This document shows, in pieces, positions 52,438 to 60,318 of a stretch of 64,000 nt of DNA. This stretch comes from Neoroseomonas rubea (GTDB lineage: Bacteria > Pseudomonadota > Alphaproteobacteria > Acetobacterales > Acetobacteraceae). The translations under genes and the position numbers were made by a program. Numbering within the stretch: position 1 is the first letter of the stretch; each line of letters begins with the position of its first letter. The notes beneath the pieces were generated by a model, which saw only the letters and a list, made by a program, of their open reading frames with translations, was not told the origin of the DNA and ran no database searches. Where the stretch lies: positions 1 to 64,000 of the forward strand of contig NZ_JACADQ010000001.1 of NCBI RefSeq assembly GCF_016106015.1, read 5' to 3'.

Positions 52438-53356
52438 CGGCGACCCCCTCGATCAGGACGGTGGGGGAGGGCTGAGGTGGTGCCGGCGAAGCTCGCTCTG
52501 CGGCCGTCCAGTCCTCGAAGAGCGCGCCCGCGAAGCCGTTGCGAAACTTCGGCACTTCCGTCTGCCGCTGGCCCGGGTGTGGTCGGCGTTCTGCGTCTTG
52601 GCGGCACCAGTTACGCCAGGTGGCCGACCAATCGAGCTTCACGCCCTGCTGGCCGGCCTTCGCGCGCCAGAAGTCCCGAAAGCGGGCGGCCACCGCGTCG
52701 GCGTCGAGCCCCAGGCTGCAAGCGAAGTCGCGATCGGTGGGGCTCGGCTGCCAGTCATCGGGGAGTCGGGTGCCGCGGGGGGGGCGAGCCTCCGAAGGAG
52801 GCGAGTGGGGATTCTTCTTCTGCTTCTCCTTCTCCTTCTCCTTCGGATTCCTCCGGGGATCGCGTCGGGCATCCCCGTTGGGATCGCCGCTGGGCTCGCG
52901 CCCGGGATCGCCGTTGGGATCGCCGCTGAGATCGCGCCCGGGATCGCCGTGACCATCCCGGCGGCGATCCCAGCGCACAGCATTTCCACGCCGGCTGCGA
53001 TCGCGAAGGGTCAACCTTTTGGCCCAGGCCTCGTTGACCTTCTCAGCGACAACCAGGTGGTAGAGCCGGCCATCAGAGGCCTTGAACCAACCTCGGAGCG
53101 CCACCGCCTTTACCTCTGGCCAGCGCGCGCCGGCCCCGGACAGGTGCGCGAGCACACGGTCATCGTCGGGCAGGCTGCCGGCGGGGAGCTGATGCCAGCT
53201 CTTCCACCACAGGCTGCACCCTGCCTTGAATTCGTCGCCTGTGCTCAAAGCGTAGAAGTCGGAATCAAACAGACGCGCCACGTCCAGCAGAACGCAGGGC
53301 AGACCGCGCAAGTCGGCGTCCGCAGGCACTGGAGGCGCAGGAAGTTCGCTGTGCAT
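52424..53356 (-). CDS. DUF1376-type phage replication protein with repeat linker
   Basis: A 310-residue protein. The N-terminus (LLDVARLFDSDFYALSTGDE, FKAGCSLWWKSWHQLPAGSL, PDDDRVLAHLSGAG) is DUF1376/YdaU-like and associated with phage replication. A charged linker holds two 12-residue repeats (GDPNGDPGRxxS) and a KEKEKEKQKK run. The C-terminal domain (FRDFWRAKAGQQGVKLDWSA, TWRNWCR) resembles the end of phage replication initiators. ATG 53356 has GGAGGA; the frame opens at 53431. Confidence 0.7.
   Translation of the reverse strand: MHSELPAPPVPADADLRGLPCVLLDVARLFDSDFYALSTGDEFKAGCSLWWKSWHQLPAGSLPDDDRVLAHLSGAGARWPEVKAVALRGWFKASDGRLYHLVVAEKVNEAWAKRLTLRDRSRRGNAVRWDRRRDGHGDPGRDLSGDPNGDPGREPSGDPNGDARRDPRRNPKEKEKEKQKKNPHSPPSEARPPRGTRLPDDWQPSPTDRDFACSLGLDADAVAARFRDFWRAKAGQQGVKLDWSATWRNWCRQDAERRPHPGQRQTEVPKFRNGFAGALFEDWTAAERASPAPPQPSPTVLIEGVADATE
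52875..52946. repeat. two tandem 36-bp units within the DUF1376-type gene
   Basis: The 36-bp unit starting CCGTTGGGATCGCCGCTG occurs twice back to back (52875-52910 and 52911-52946) with two mismatches. It encodes a Gly/Asp/Pro/Asn linker. Length variation by slippage is likely. Confidence 0.65.
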
Positions 53357-53476
53357 TCGGTCCTCCGACGAGGACCCAGCGCGCCGGTCAGTAGCGTCGT
53401 GACGGCAAAGTTCAGGCGTCCACCCAGACACCCCTCTACCGGCCCGGCGCGCGCTGTTTCCGGCGCCGCCGGGCCT

Positions 53477-53734
53477 CTACTTCTGGTGGGTGGCGGAGGC
53501 GGCGGCGGCCTGGCGCGCGCGTGTCGCCGTGTCGGCGATGAAGGCCGTGAGCGTCGAGCGGCGCCACAGCGGGCGGCGCCCGTTCCACGCATCGGGTTCA
53601 GGGAAGTTCTTGTTCGCGCGGTCGCGGTGCAAAGTGCTCGGCGCGCGGCGCGTCTCAGCGCACGCCTCGCTGAAGGTCAGCAGCGGGTCTTCCGGGGCGT
53701 AGGCGCTGGTGCTCTTGCTGATCGGCGCGATCAT
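53477..53734 (-). CDS. AlpA-like transcriptional regulator/excisionase
   Basis: An 85-residue protein with LLTFSEACAETRRAPSTLHR, DRANKNFPEPDAWNGRRPLW and RRSTLTAFIADTATRARQ, the AlpA/excisionase winged HTH pattern. ATG 53734 is chosen; the frame opens at 53770. It lies in the integrase-proximal group and probably controls integrase or excision. Confidence 0.68.
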   Translation of the reverse strand: MIAPISKSTSAYAPEDPLLTFSEACAETRRAPSTLHRDRANKNFPEPDAWNGRRPLWRRSTLTAFIADTATRARQAAAASATHQK

Positions 53735-53817
53735 CTGGGTGCCTCCGTTGTGGAGGCTCCCAATATTCACACGGCTCTACAGAAGTCCTCCGGCAAATGG
53801 AGCGCGAAAAACCGGAG

Positions 53818-54552
53818 TCAGCGCCGCGCAGCTTTCCAGCTGTCGGCGAGGCCCCGCAGGCCGAGTAGGCGCACGAGGATGATCTCGTCCGGCACTGGGG
53901 CTGTGATGTGCTCTCCGCGTCCGAAGGCGGCGGCGGCGGCGAGCACGCCCTTCACGCGCTCGCCGCCATCCCGTTTCCGCCACTCACGCGCCCAGGTTTC
54001 GATCGCATCCACGGACTGTCCGACAGCTGTTGCGACATGCGTGCGCACGGCAGAAACAGGGCGCCCCGCGGCTTTCTCCGCCGCGATGAAGGCGAGCAGC
54101 GACTGTTCAATCTCTCGCCGGCTCCGCGGGTTCCGCCCGTAGCCTGCAGCCTTCTCGGCGGGCACCAGGATCGACGGTGGCGGACTGGCATCGTTCAACG
54201 CGTGCAGGCCGAACATCAAGGCGCCTAAGACAGCCTGCGGCACCACCGCGTAGGCCTCGGCCATGCAGGCCGCAGCATCCTCACGCCACGCCGCCGGATT
54301 GTCAGCGGCAAGCTGGTCCCATTCCTCGGGCGGTCGCCGCACTGGCAGCGTCCAGCTGGCCACGGCGCGGGAGAGGACCAGCGCGGCGGCCTGCGCAAGG
54401 TCCCGCGCATCCTGCTTTGGGGCGTCGCCGGCCTCGGCCGCAATGTCCAGCGCGGCGTCCAGCATGTCGTGCGCCGCCTGGCGGTCGAGGCCGCCGACTG
54501 CTTCGCGCAGCAGCACCGCCAGTCGGTCGGCGGGTCGAGACGCGTCGGTCAC
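53818..54552 (-). CDS. hypothetical protein coupled to the island integrase
   Basis: A 244-residue helical protein (EAVGGLDRQAAHDMLDAALD, EEWDQLAADNPAAWREDAAA, RSRREIEQSLLAFIAAEKAA). Its GTG start overlaps the integrase stop by 4 nt, so the two are co-expressed. No family recognised. Confidence 0.6.
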   Translation of the reverse strand: MTDASRPADRLAVLLREAVGGLDRQAAHDMLDAALDIAAEAGDAPKQDARDLAQAAALVLSRAVASWTLPVRRPPEEWDQLAADNPAAWREDAAACMAEAYAVVPQAVLGALMFGLHALNDASPPPSILVPAEKAAGYGRNPRSRREIEQSLLAFIAAEKAAGRPVSAVRTHVATAVGQSVDAIETWAREWRKRDGGERVKGVLAAAAAFGRGEHITAPVPDEIILVRLLGLRGLADSWKAARR

Positions 54553-55880
54553 GATTTTCTCCGCGTCCGCGCCTCGGCCAGGCTGGCAACCGCCGCCGCC
54601 GACTTCGCGCAGTGCTCGGCCCACGCGTTCATCATCGGTCGGCGCTGATCGAGCATGTCTTCGCGGGCATAGGCGGCGCGAACCTTGTCCTTGTCGCTGT
54701 GGGCCATGGCCAGTTCGCTCAGAGGATCGGGGAAGCCAGCGGCAAGGCTCCACCCCTTGAATGATGCGCGGAAACCGTGCGGCACTATCGGCCGGCCTTC
54801 CAGGTCGCGCCACCGCGGCGGCTCGCCTTCGTCCAGGCCATCGAAGCACATGCCGCGGACGAGCATCGAAATGGACATATCGCTCAGCGCCGTGCCGGTG
54901 CGTGCCCCGGGGAAGACATGGCTATCGGCGCCCTTCCGCAAGTCCTCGACCTCAGCGAGGACGGCCAGGGCAGCATCGCTCAGCGGAACACGATGAAGTC
55001 GCAAGCCCTTCATGCGCGGGGCGGGGACGGACCATACCTTCTCATCCAGGTTGATTTCCCGCCAAAGCGCGCCGCGCACTTCGCCTGACCTGGCAGCGGT
55101 CAGGATCGCGAAGCGCAGGGCCTTCGCCGCGACGCCTTCCTTACCCCTCAGCGCGGTCATGAACTGCCCCATTTGCTGCCAGGCCAGGGCAGGGTGGTGG
55201 ACAACCGCCCTGACCTTGCGAGCCTTCGGAAGCTGGTGTTCCAGGTGGCCCTTCCAGCGGGCCGGGTTCTCTCCACTGCGCCAGCCTGTCACCTTCGCCG
55301 CATCTAGCACCGCTTCGATCCGCTGCCGGAGGCGGGTGCCCGTCTCGGGCGTGCGGGACCAGACGGGGCGGAGGACTGCCAACACATCCTCTGTGGTCAC
55401 GGCGGCCACCGGCTTTTGACCGATCTGCGGATAGGCATAGGCGGCGAGGGTAGCTGTCCACTGCGCCGCGTGCTTTCCGCTCCGCCAGCCCGGCTTCTTC
55501 GCCTCGATCAGCCTCTCGGCGGCGGCCTTGAACGTGCGCTCGGAGGCCTCGGCGGCCTGCTGTGTCGCGGCAGCGCGGGCTTCCTCCCGAACTGCAATCG
55601 GGTCCTTGCCTTCCCGGAGTAGTGCCTTGGCAGCGCGCGCCCGATCCCGCGCCATAGCCAAGGTGACGCCGCCGGCGGCCGTTTCCTTTGCGTCTACAGC
55701 CACAGGGCCGAGGCCCATCTCGCGAGCCTTTCCGGCGAGTTGGAAGCGGAAGAGCCACGACTTGGCGCCGCCCTTGGTGATCTGTAGGGCCAGCCCTTCG
55801 CCGTCATGAAATAGAACCGGGCGGGACTTGTCGCCGGGATGGTTCAAAGCCTTGATCATTGGGGCGGAAAGCTTGGCCAC
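54549..55880 (-). CDS. int: tyrosine integrase of the genomic island
   Basis: A 443-residue P4/DUF4102-type integrase. The N-terminal arm-binding domain is ALNHPGDKSRPVLFHDGEGL. Catalytic residues of the tyrosine recombinase are visible: Arg in LTAARSGEVRGALW, the HxxR box PHGFRASFKGWS, a further His in MAHSDKDKVR and the nucleophile in AAYARED. GTG start at 55880. It lies 189 bp inside attR and reads inward, with TTACCCC repeats between. Presumed to have inserted the island in tRNA-Ser. Confidence 0.93.
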   Translation of the reverse strand: MAKLSAPMIKALNHPGDKSRPVLFHDGEGLALQITKGGAKSWLFRFQLAGKAREMGLGPVAVDAKETAAGGVTLAMARDRARAAKALLREGKDPIAVREEARAAATQQAAEASERTFKAAAERLIEAKKPGWRSGKHAAQWTATLAAYAYPQIGQKPVAAVTTEDVLAVLRPVWSRTPETGTRLRQRIEAVLDAAKVTGWRSGENPARWKGHLEHQLPKARKVRAVVHHPALAWQQMGQFMTALRGKEGVAAKALRFAILTAARSGEVRGALWREINLDEKVWSVPAPRMKGLRLHRVPLSDAALAVLAEVEDLRKGADSHVFPGARTGTALSDMSISMLVRGMCFDGLDEGEPPRWRDLEGRPIVPHGFRASFKGWSLAAGFPDPLSELAMAHSDKDKVRAAYAREDMLDQRRPMMNAWAEHCAKSAAAVASLAEARTRRKS

Positions 55881-55913
55881 TGCTTGGGAGCTCCGGGTTC
55901 GCCGGAGATTTTC

Positions 55914-55945
55914 TTACCCCCGGCTCTTTACCCCCAACTTTACCC
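55914..55945. repeat. three TTACCCC repeats between integrase and attR
   Basis: TTACCCCC, TTTACCCCC and TTTACCCCTG occur in tandem. The TTACCCCCGGC copy matches the array near attL (16930-16949). Probable integrase arm-binding sites, possibly overlapping the integrase promoter. Confidence 0.5.
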
Positions 55946-56068
55946 CTGTCGTCCGCCAAGATGCCAGTAGAGTTTCATAGGGTCCGGTATAAAATATGAG
56001 GAAATCCGGGCGTTGGAGAGCCTCGCTCTTGATGCGACATGGAGTGTGGAAGAGAGTCGGATGGCGGA

Positions 56069-56085
56069 CATCCCCTCCGCCAGTT
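56069..56085 (+). repeat. attR: second copy of the 17-bp tRNA-Ser 3' end
   Basis: An exact copy of 16860-16876. Only the acceptor/T-stem 3' end is present and no tRNA body precedes it, so this is an attachment-site duplicate. It also serves as the left junction of the second integrated element. Confidence 0.88.
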
Positions 56086-56119
56086 CACCCTTTCCCACCT
56101 CCACTGGTCTCCACACAGA

Positions 56120-56152
56120 AGCGCGGAAAGCCTCAGGCTGCCGCGCTTTTTT
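56120..56152 (+). terminator. Rho-independent terminator, probably that of tRNA-Ser
   Basis: AGCGCGG/CCGCGCT encloses AGCCT-C-AGGCT and is followed by TTTTTT. It lies 35 bp after the attR core. Together with attR, this is what one expects just downstream of tRNA-Ser; the tRNA itself is now 39 kb to the left. Confidence 0.7.
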
Positions 56153-56230
56153 CATGTCTGGACGATTTCCGTTTCCACCCGACTCCACAGCGGTTATTGT
56201 GGGTCCGTTCGCGGGTTGGGATGCGACGGA

Positions 56231-57562
56231 ATGGCTCGGACGGGCGATCGGCTGACGGCTACGCGGGTGAAGTCGCTGCTCGACAAGGGGCAGGTCGGGC
56301 GGCACCCGGACGGCAATCGGCTCTACCTCGTGGTCACGGGGAAAGGGCGCGGCTGGTGGATGCTGCGCTACATGGCCGAGACGCTATCGAAGGCCGGCAA
56401 GCCGCTCTCGCGTGAGATGGGGCTCGGCGCTGCGGACCCTGACGGCGTGGACGGGTTCACGCTGGCCGAGGCGCGCGATCGGGCTGATCAGGCGCGCCGG
56501 CTGCTCCGGGACGGCATCGACCCCCTGGCGCATCGGAAGGCCGAGGAGACGGCGCGGAAACGCGCGACGGAGGCCCGGCGGACGTTCCGGGAGGCGGCGG
56601 AGGCGTTCATCCTGTCGAAGTCGCCGGAATGGGCGAACGAGAAGCACGCGGCGCAGTGGCGCGCGACCCTGACGACCTATGCCTACCCGCGGCTCGGGGA
56701 TCTGGCCGTGGCCGAGATCGCCATGGAGCATGTGAAGGCGGCGCTTGATCCGATCTGGACGGCGAAGGCCGAGACGGCGACGCGCGTCCGTGGGCGGGTG
56801 GAGGCGGTGCTCGACTACGCGACGGCGCACGGCTGGCGCGAGGGGCCGAACCCGGCGCGGTGGAAGGGCAACCTCGCCCTGGTGCTGCCGAAGAAGTCGA
56901 AGGTGGCAGGGGTCGAGCACCACCCGGCGCTCCCCTGGAAGGAAGCCGGGGCGTTCCTGGCGGCGCTATCGGCGCAGCATGGGACCGCGGCGCAGGCGCT
57001 GGCGTTCACGATCCTGACGGCTGCGCGGACCGGCGAGACGATCGGCGCGAAGTGGTCGGAGATCGACTTGGCGGAGCGGGTGTGGACGATCCCGGCCCGG
57101 CGGATGAAGGCCGGCAAGGAGCATCGGGTGCCGCTGTCGTCGTCGGCGGTTGCGATCCTCGAGCAGATGGCGAAGCAGCGGGCCGAGGGCGATGGGGATG
57201 GCTACGTCTTCCCCGGGCAGATGATGGGCAAGCCGCTCTCGAACATGGCGATGCTGAAGCTGCTGGAGCGAATGAAGCGGCCGGGCACGCCGCGGCCGTG
57301 GACTGATGCGGCGGGCGAGGAGATCACGGTGCACGGGTTCCGGAGCACGTTCCGCGATTGGGCGGGCGAGACGACGCACCACCCCCGCGAAGTGATCGAG
57401 CACGCGATGGCGCACCTGCTGAAGAACAAGGCCGAGGCCGCGTATTCGCGCGGCGACCTGTTCCAGAAGCGGGTGGCGCTGATGCAGGACTGGGCGGACT
57501 TCTGCGCGAAGGCGCCGGCGACGGTGACGCCGATGCGGCGCGCGGCGACGGGGGCCGCCTGA
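56231..57562 (+). CDS. int: tyrosine integrase of the second element
   Basis: A 443-residue DUF4102/P4-type integrase. N-terminal LDKGQVGRHPDGNRLYLVVT, then catalytic ILTAARTGETIGAKWSEI (Arg), VHGFRSTFRDWAGE (HxxR), IEHAMAHLLKNKAEAAYSRG (His and Tyr). ATG 56231 chosen; the frame opens at 56039 but the added residues overlap attR and the terminator. It points away from attR, head to head with the island integrase, of which it is a distant homologue. Confidence 0.93.
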   Translation: MARTGDRLTATRVKSLLDKGQVGRHPDGNRLYLVVTGKGRGWWMLRYMAETLSKAGKPLSREMGLGAADPDGVDGFTLAEARDRADQARRLLRDGIDPLAHRKAEETARKRATEARRTFREAAEAFILSKSPEWANEKHAAQWRATLTTYAYPRLGDLAVAEIAMEHVKAALDPIWTAKAETATRVRGRVEAVLDYATAHGWREGPNPARWKGNLALVLPKKSKVAGVEHHPALPWKEAGAFLAALSAQHGTAAQALAFTILTAARTGETIGAKWSEIDLAERVWTIPARRMKAGKEHRVPLSSSAVAILEQMAKQRAEGDGDGYVFPGQMMGKPLSNMAMLKLLERMKRPGTPRPWTDAAGEEITVHGFRSTFRDWAGETTHHPREVIEHAMAHLLKNKAEAAYSRGDLFQKRVALMQDWADFCAKAPATVTPMRRAATGAA

Positions 57563-57655
57563 GTGATCCGCGCCCGGCGGTTCCGGGCATCCAGGGCGCC
57601 CCGGCGGGTGGTGGAACACCGCGCCGAGGCTGACCCCGACCATGGAGGGCATTCC

Positions 57656-57907
57656 ATGTCCGAGGCTACCATCCAGACTATCCCGGCCGTCAGCGCCGCT
57701 GCCAAGCCGACGCTGGCAAAGGCGCAGGACGCGCTTGCGGAGGCGCGGCGCGGTGCCTGTCTCATGCTGTCCGCCGCGGCGCAGGCGCGGCAGTTGGAGC
57801 CGGATCAGGTTCACTGGGCGATGGAAAAGATCGACGCGGACCTGGTGCGGGCCGAGGCGATCCTCGCCGCGCTCCATGCCCGCGAGCAGGCCGCAAAGGT
57901 CGCCTGA
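57656..57907 (+). CDS. small hypothetical protein of element 2
   Basis: An 83-residue, mainly helical protein (AKPTLAKAQDALAEARRGAC, DADLVRAEAILAALHAREQA). ATG 57656 is preceded by GGAGGG. The stop overlaps into the next GTG region by 1-2 nt spacing. No family. Confidence 0.6.
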   Translation: MSEATIQTIPAVSAAAKPTLAKAQDALAEARRGACLMLSAAAQARQLEPDQVHWAMEKIDADLVRAEAILAALHAREQAAKVA

Positions 57908-57908
57908 C

Positions 57909-58535
57909 GTGCCGACCCGGCGGACAAAGACGGAGGGGGCGCCGGTGGCGCCTCCTCTCGATGATGATGACGACTGGGCGCCCGCCGGGGATCGGCCGGG
58001 CAGAGTGCTGTCTGTGCCGCTGAAGATCGTGCCTGCGTCGCCGTATGCTCGCGCTGCCCAAATCGTTACCGAGGGGAAGGCGCTTCACAGCGCCGGCAAT
58101 CCGTTGGGAGCATGGGAGGCCCTTCACGCGCTGGTCGGCACTGGCCGCGTGGAGAATGGCAAGGTCGTGGTCGCGCTACCGGATTGGCTGGCGGCCTATC
58201 TTCTTGTCTCGGCGGATCGCCTCCGCGCGATGGGCAGGGGGAAGCATTGGCGGACACGCGCGCCGATTGGCTCCCAACAGGCTCGCGAACAGACGGCGCG
58301 CGCGCTGGGGCTCGTTGGCGACCGCACGAACAGGTTTGCCGATCGGCAGGCGAGGTTGCGCGCGGAGCAGCTGGCGCAGCGGCACATCTGGGCATTGGCA
58401 AGCGGTCTGACTGGCGCCGAGGCGCTTGGCCGCGCGGCCGAAATGCTGGGCATTCACACCTCCGACGATGGAGGTCAGCGGTCCGTTCGCCGCAAGATTG
58501 CCCGGCGCAGCAAGAAGCCAAAGGTTCCCAACTAG
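57909..58535 (+). CDS. hypothetical protein of element 2
   Basis: A 208-residue protein. An acidic N-terminus (PPLDDDDDWAPAGDRPG), a central region (NPLGAWEALHALVGTGR, ALPDWLAAYLLVSADRLRAM), and a C-terminal helix-turn-helix-like segment (GLTGAEALGRAAEMLGIHTS, RSVRRKIARRSKKPK) are visible. GTG start 57909, one base after the previous stop. Possibly DNA binding. Confidence 0.6.
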   Translation: MPTRRTKTEGAPVAPPLDDDDDWAPAGDRPGRVLSVPLKIVPASPYARAAQIVTEGKALHSAGNPLGAWEALHALVGTGRVENGKVVVALPDWLAAYLLVSADRLRAMGRGKHWRTRAPIGSQQAREQTARALGLVGDRTNRFADRQARLRAEQLAQRHIWALASGLTGAEALGRAAEMLGIHTSDDGGQRSVRRKIARRSKKPKVPN

Positions 58536-58630
58536 GGCCATAGATTGGTCCGCGAAGGCGGACCTCCTTCCGTGTTCCGGTCCCTCTGCAAGCCACTGGT
58601 GCCCTACCGGCGCCGTTTGCAGGAGGTCCC

Positions 58631-58873
58631 GTGTCCCAGCCCGTCCATCCCGCCCTCGCGCCGCTGCCTCGGTATGTGAAGCCGAGCCAGTTCCCCGCGA
58701 CGTTCAACCTGTCCGACGAGTTCGCGTATCGCCGCCTCGCCGCTGGTGACTTCCGCGGCGTGAAGGCCGGCCGCGCGACGCTGATCGAGACGGCGAGCGT
58801 CCTCGACTACCTCGCCCGCAATCCGCTCCGCCTGAGCCGCAAGGCCCCGGTCCAGAAGGACCGCGCGGCATGA
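58631..58873 (+). CDS. excisionase-like helix-turn-helix protein
   Basis: An 80-residue protein with PSQFPATFNLSDEFAYRRLA, AGDFRGVKAGRATLIETASV and LDYLARNPLRL, the winged-HTH pattern of phage excisionases/AlpA-like proteins. GTG start with GGAGG upstream. Overlaps the next gene by 4 nt. Confidence 0.65.
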   Translation: MSQPVHPALAPLPRYVKPSQFPATFNLSDEFAYRRLAAGDFRGVKAGRATLIETASVLDYLARNPLRLSRKAPVQKDRAA

Positions 58874-59163
58874 GCAGCGGTCACGACTGGCTGACGCCGG
58901 CAGTGCGCGATCAGCATGGCGACGCGCTGGCCGCCATCGCGCGCACGATCGACAAGACCCTGGCGCCCATCAACCTCCGGGCAGCGGCGCAGCAGCGGGT
59001 GGCGGTGGCTGCCTCGCGCGTGACCGATGCCGAGCAGGCGGCGGCGCCGATCCGGGCCGAGTTCGAGACCTGGCGCGCGCGGCTGGCTGAGGCTGAGGCG
59101 AAGGTCGCGGAAGCCCGCGCGGAGCTCGCGCAGGCCGATGCCGCGCTGAAGGCGGTGCGGTGA
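58870..59163 (+). CDS. coiled-coil hypothetical protein
   Basis: A 97-residue protein ending in a strong Ala/Glu coiled coil (RARLAEAEAKVAEARAELAQ). It overlaps both neighbours. Similar in style to the 47111-47428 protein of the island, though not demonstrably homologous. Confidence 0.55.
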   Translation: MSSGHDWLTPAVRDQHGDALAAIARTIDKTLAPINLRAAAQQRVAVAASRVTDAEQAAAPIRAEFETWRARLAEAEAKVAEARAELAQADAALKAVR

Positions 59164-59714
59164 TGTCGGAGACGAACCCGGCCCCTGAGGCGCTGTCGCC
59201 GGCAGCGCCGGATGCGGCTGCGCTGAACGCGAAGCTCATGGAGACTACCAAGCTACTGCTGGAGGAAGGCGCCTGGAAAAAGCCGGGCTACGCCGCGCTC
59301 CTCAAAGAGCGCGATCGCCTCTCCGCGGAGCAGGTTGCCGCGGAGCAGGCCGAGGCCCAACCGGCCGAACCCGACTTCTCCCGGACGCTGGTCGCGGCGC
59401 AGCGCCTGGGGCTGCCCAAGGCCGAGATCGAGGAAGGCTCCGGGCACCTAGTGCGCTACCTCGGCGACGACGCGCAGGGCCGCGCCATCGCGCGGGACCT
59501 CGAAGACCTTCGGCAGCGGGGCGACGCGCAGGCCGATCGCAACGTGAAGGCGCTGCGCGCGCTGTGGGGACGCGACTACGACGCGAACGTCTCCGCGGTG
59601 CGGGCTGAGGTGGCGCGGCATCCTGGCTTCGCCGACTGGCTCGACCGGACCGGCGCCGCCAACTCGCCGACCCTCGCCAATCAGATCCTTCTGTCCATCC
59701 GGAGGGCGAAGTGA
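59163..59714 (+). CDS. hypothetical protein of element 2
   Basis: A 183-residue acidic protein (SAEQVAAEQAEAQPAEPDFS, ARDLEDLRQRGDAQADRNVK, ALWGRDYDANVSAVRAEVAR). The segment RALWGRDYDANVSAV resembles capsid-scaffold or head-associated phage proteins with a repeated GxDYDANV-like motif, but this is not decisive. Coupled at both ends. Confidence 0.55.
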   Translation: MSETNPAPEALSPAAPDAAALNAKLMETTKLLLEEGAWKKPGYAALLKERDRLSAEQVAAEQAEAQPAEPDFSRTLVAAQRLGLPKAEIEEGSGHLVRYLGDDAQGRAIARDLEDLRQRGDAQADRNVKALRALWGRDYDANVSAVRAEVARHPGFADWLDRTGAANSPTLANQILLSIRRAK

Positions 59715-60307
59715 AGCACGATCCCGCACGCAACGTGGGCACGCTCTACGATCAGAAGGCCGCGCTGATGTTCGCGATCAGCGAGCAGGAAGCGGCGCTC
59801 GGCGAGGCTGAGGCGGACGGCAACGCCGCCGCGGTGAAGTCTGCCAGCGCCGAGCTTCGGCGCCTCCGGGAACGCCTCCAGGCAGTCGAGGCCGGGCTCG
59901 CAGCGCAGAAGCGACGCGACGAGGCGCGCGCCGCGAATGCCAAGGAGGCACACCGGCAGGAGCGCATGCGCGCCGCCATGGTGAAGAAGGACGCGCTGCA
60001 CGCTCGCCGCGTGAAGGCCGGCCGCCTGCTAGCGCAGACGATGGCGGAGTTCGCCGGGCTGATGGCGGACGTGAAGACGCTGGCGCTGGACGTGCAGGAA
60101 AGCCGGATCGGCGCTCTCTGGACGCGTCTGCCGGACGAGCTCGGCGCGCTGGTCGCGACCGCTGCGCATGAGGCCGGCCTGATCCTGCCGTCCAGCCCTC
60201 CGACCTACCCCGACACCGATGAGCATCGCCTCGGCCGCGACCTGGCCGCGGAGATCGAGCGCGCCCTCGGGCGCGTGGATGAAACGCCGCCGCTGGCGGC
60301 TGAGTAG
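59711..60307 (+). CDS. coiled-coil hypothetical protein
   Basis: A 198-residue protein. Its first half is a long coiled coil (SEQEAALGEAEADGNAAAVK, ASAELRRLRERLQAVEAGLA). The second half has MAEFAGLMADVKTLALDVQE. GTG start 59711 overlaps the previous stop. Unknown function. Confidence 0.55.
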   Translation: MKHDPARNVGTLYDQKAALMFAISEQEAALGEAEADGNAAAVKSASAELRRLRERLQAVEAGLAAQKRRDEARAANAKEAHRQERMRAAMVKKDALHARRVKAGRLLAQTMAEFAGLMADVKTLALDVQESRIGALWTRLPDELGALVATAAHEAGLILPSSPPTYPDTDEHRLGRDLAAEIERALGRVDETPPLAAE

Positions 60308-60318
60308 GAGACCCTCGC

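Larger units (their letters stand above)
16874..56085. mobile_element. about 39.2-kb genomic island integrated in tRNA-Ser
   Basis: The island is bounded by the 17-bp direct repeats at 16860-16876 and 56069-56085. A tyrosine integrase (54549-55880) lies inside the right end, and TACCCC-type repeats lie near both ends. It contains transposase remnants, metabolic cargo, the tubulin/Hsp70/ZorAB-like operon, a UDG-like cassette and a phage-like early module, but no conjugation genes or capsid genes. The boundaries are seen in the sequence; mobility is inferred. Confidence 0.85.

Noticed and set aside
52811-52960. CRISPR-like or satellite repeat
   Set aside because: The repeats are direct, without spacers, and encode an in-frame Gly/Asp/Pro/Asn linker and a KE-rich run in the DUF1376-type protein.
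56039-56230. N-terminal extension of the second integrase
   Set aside because: The extra residues would be encoded by the att core and a terminator hairpin. The conserved integrase N-terminus starts at the ATG at 56231.
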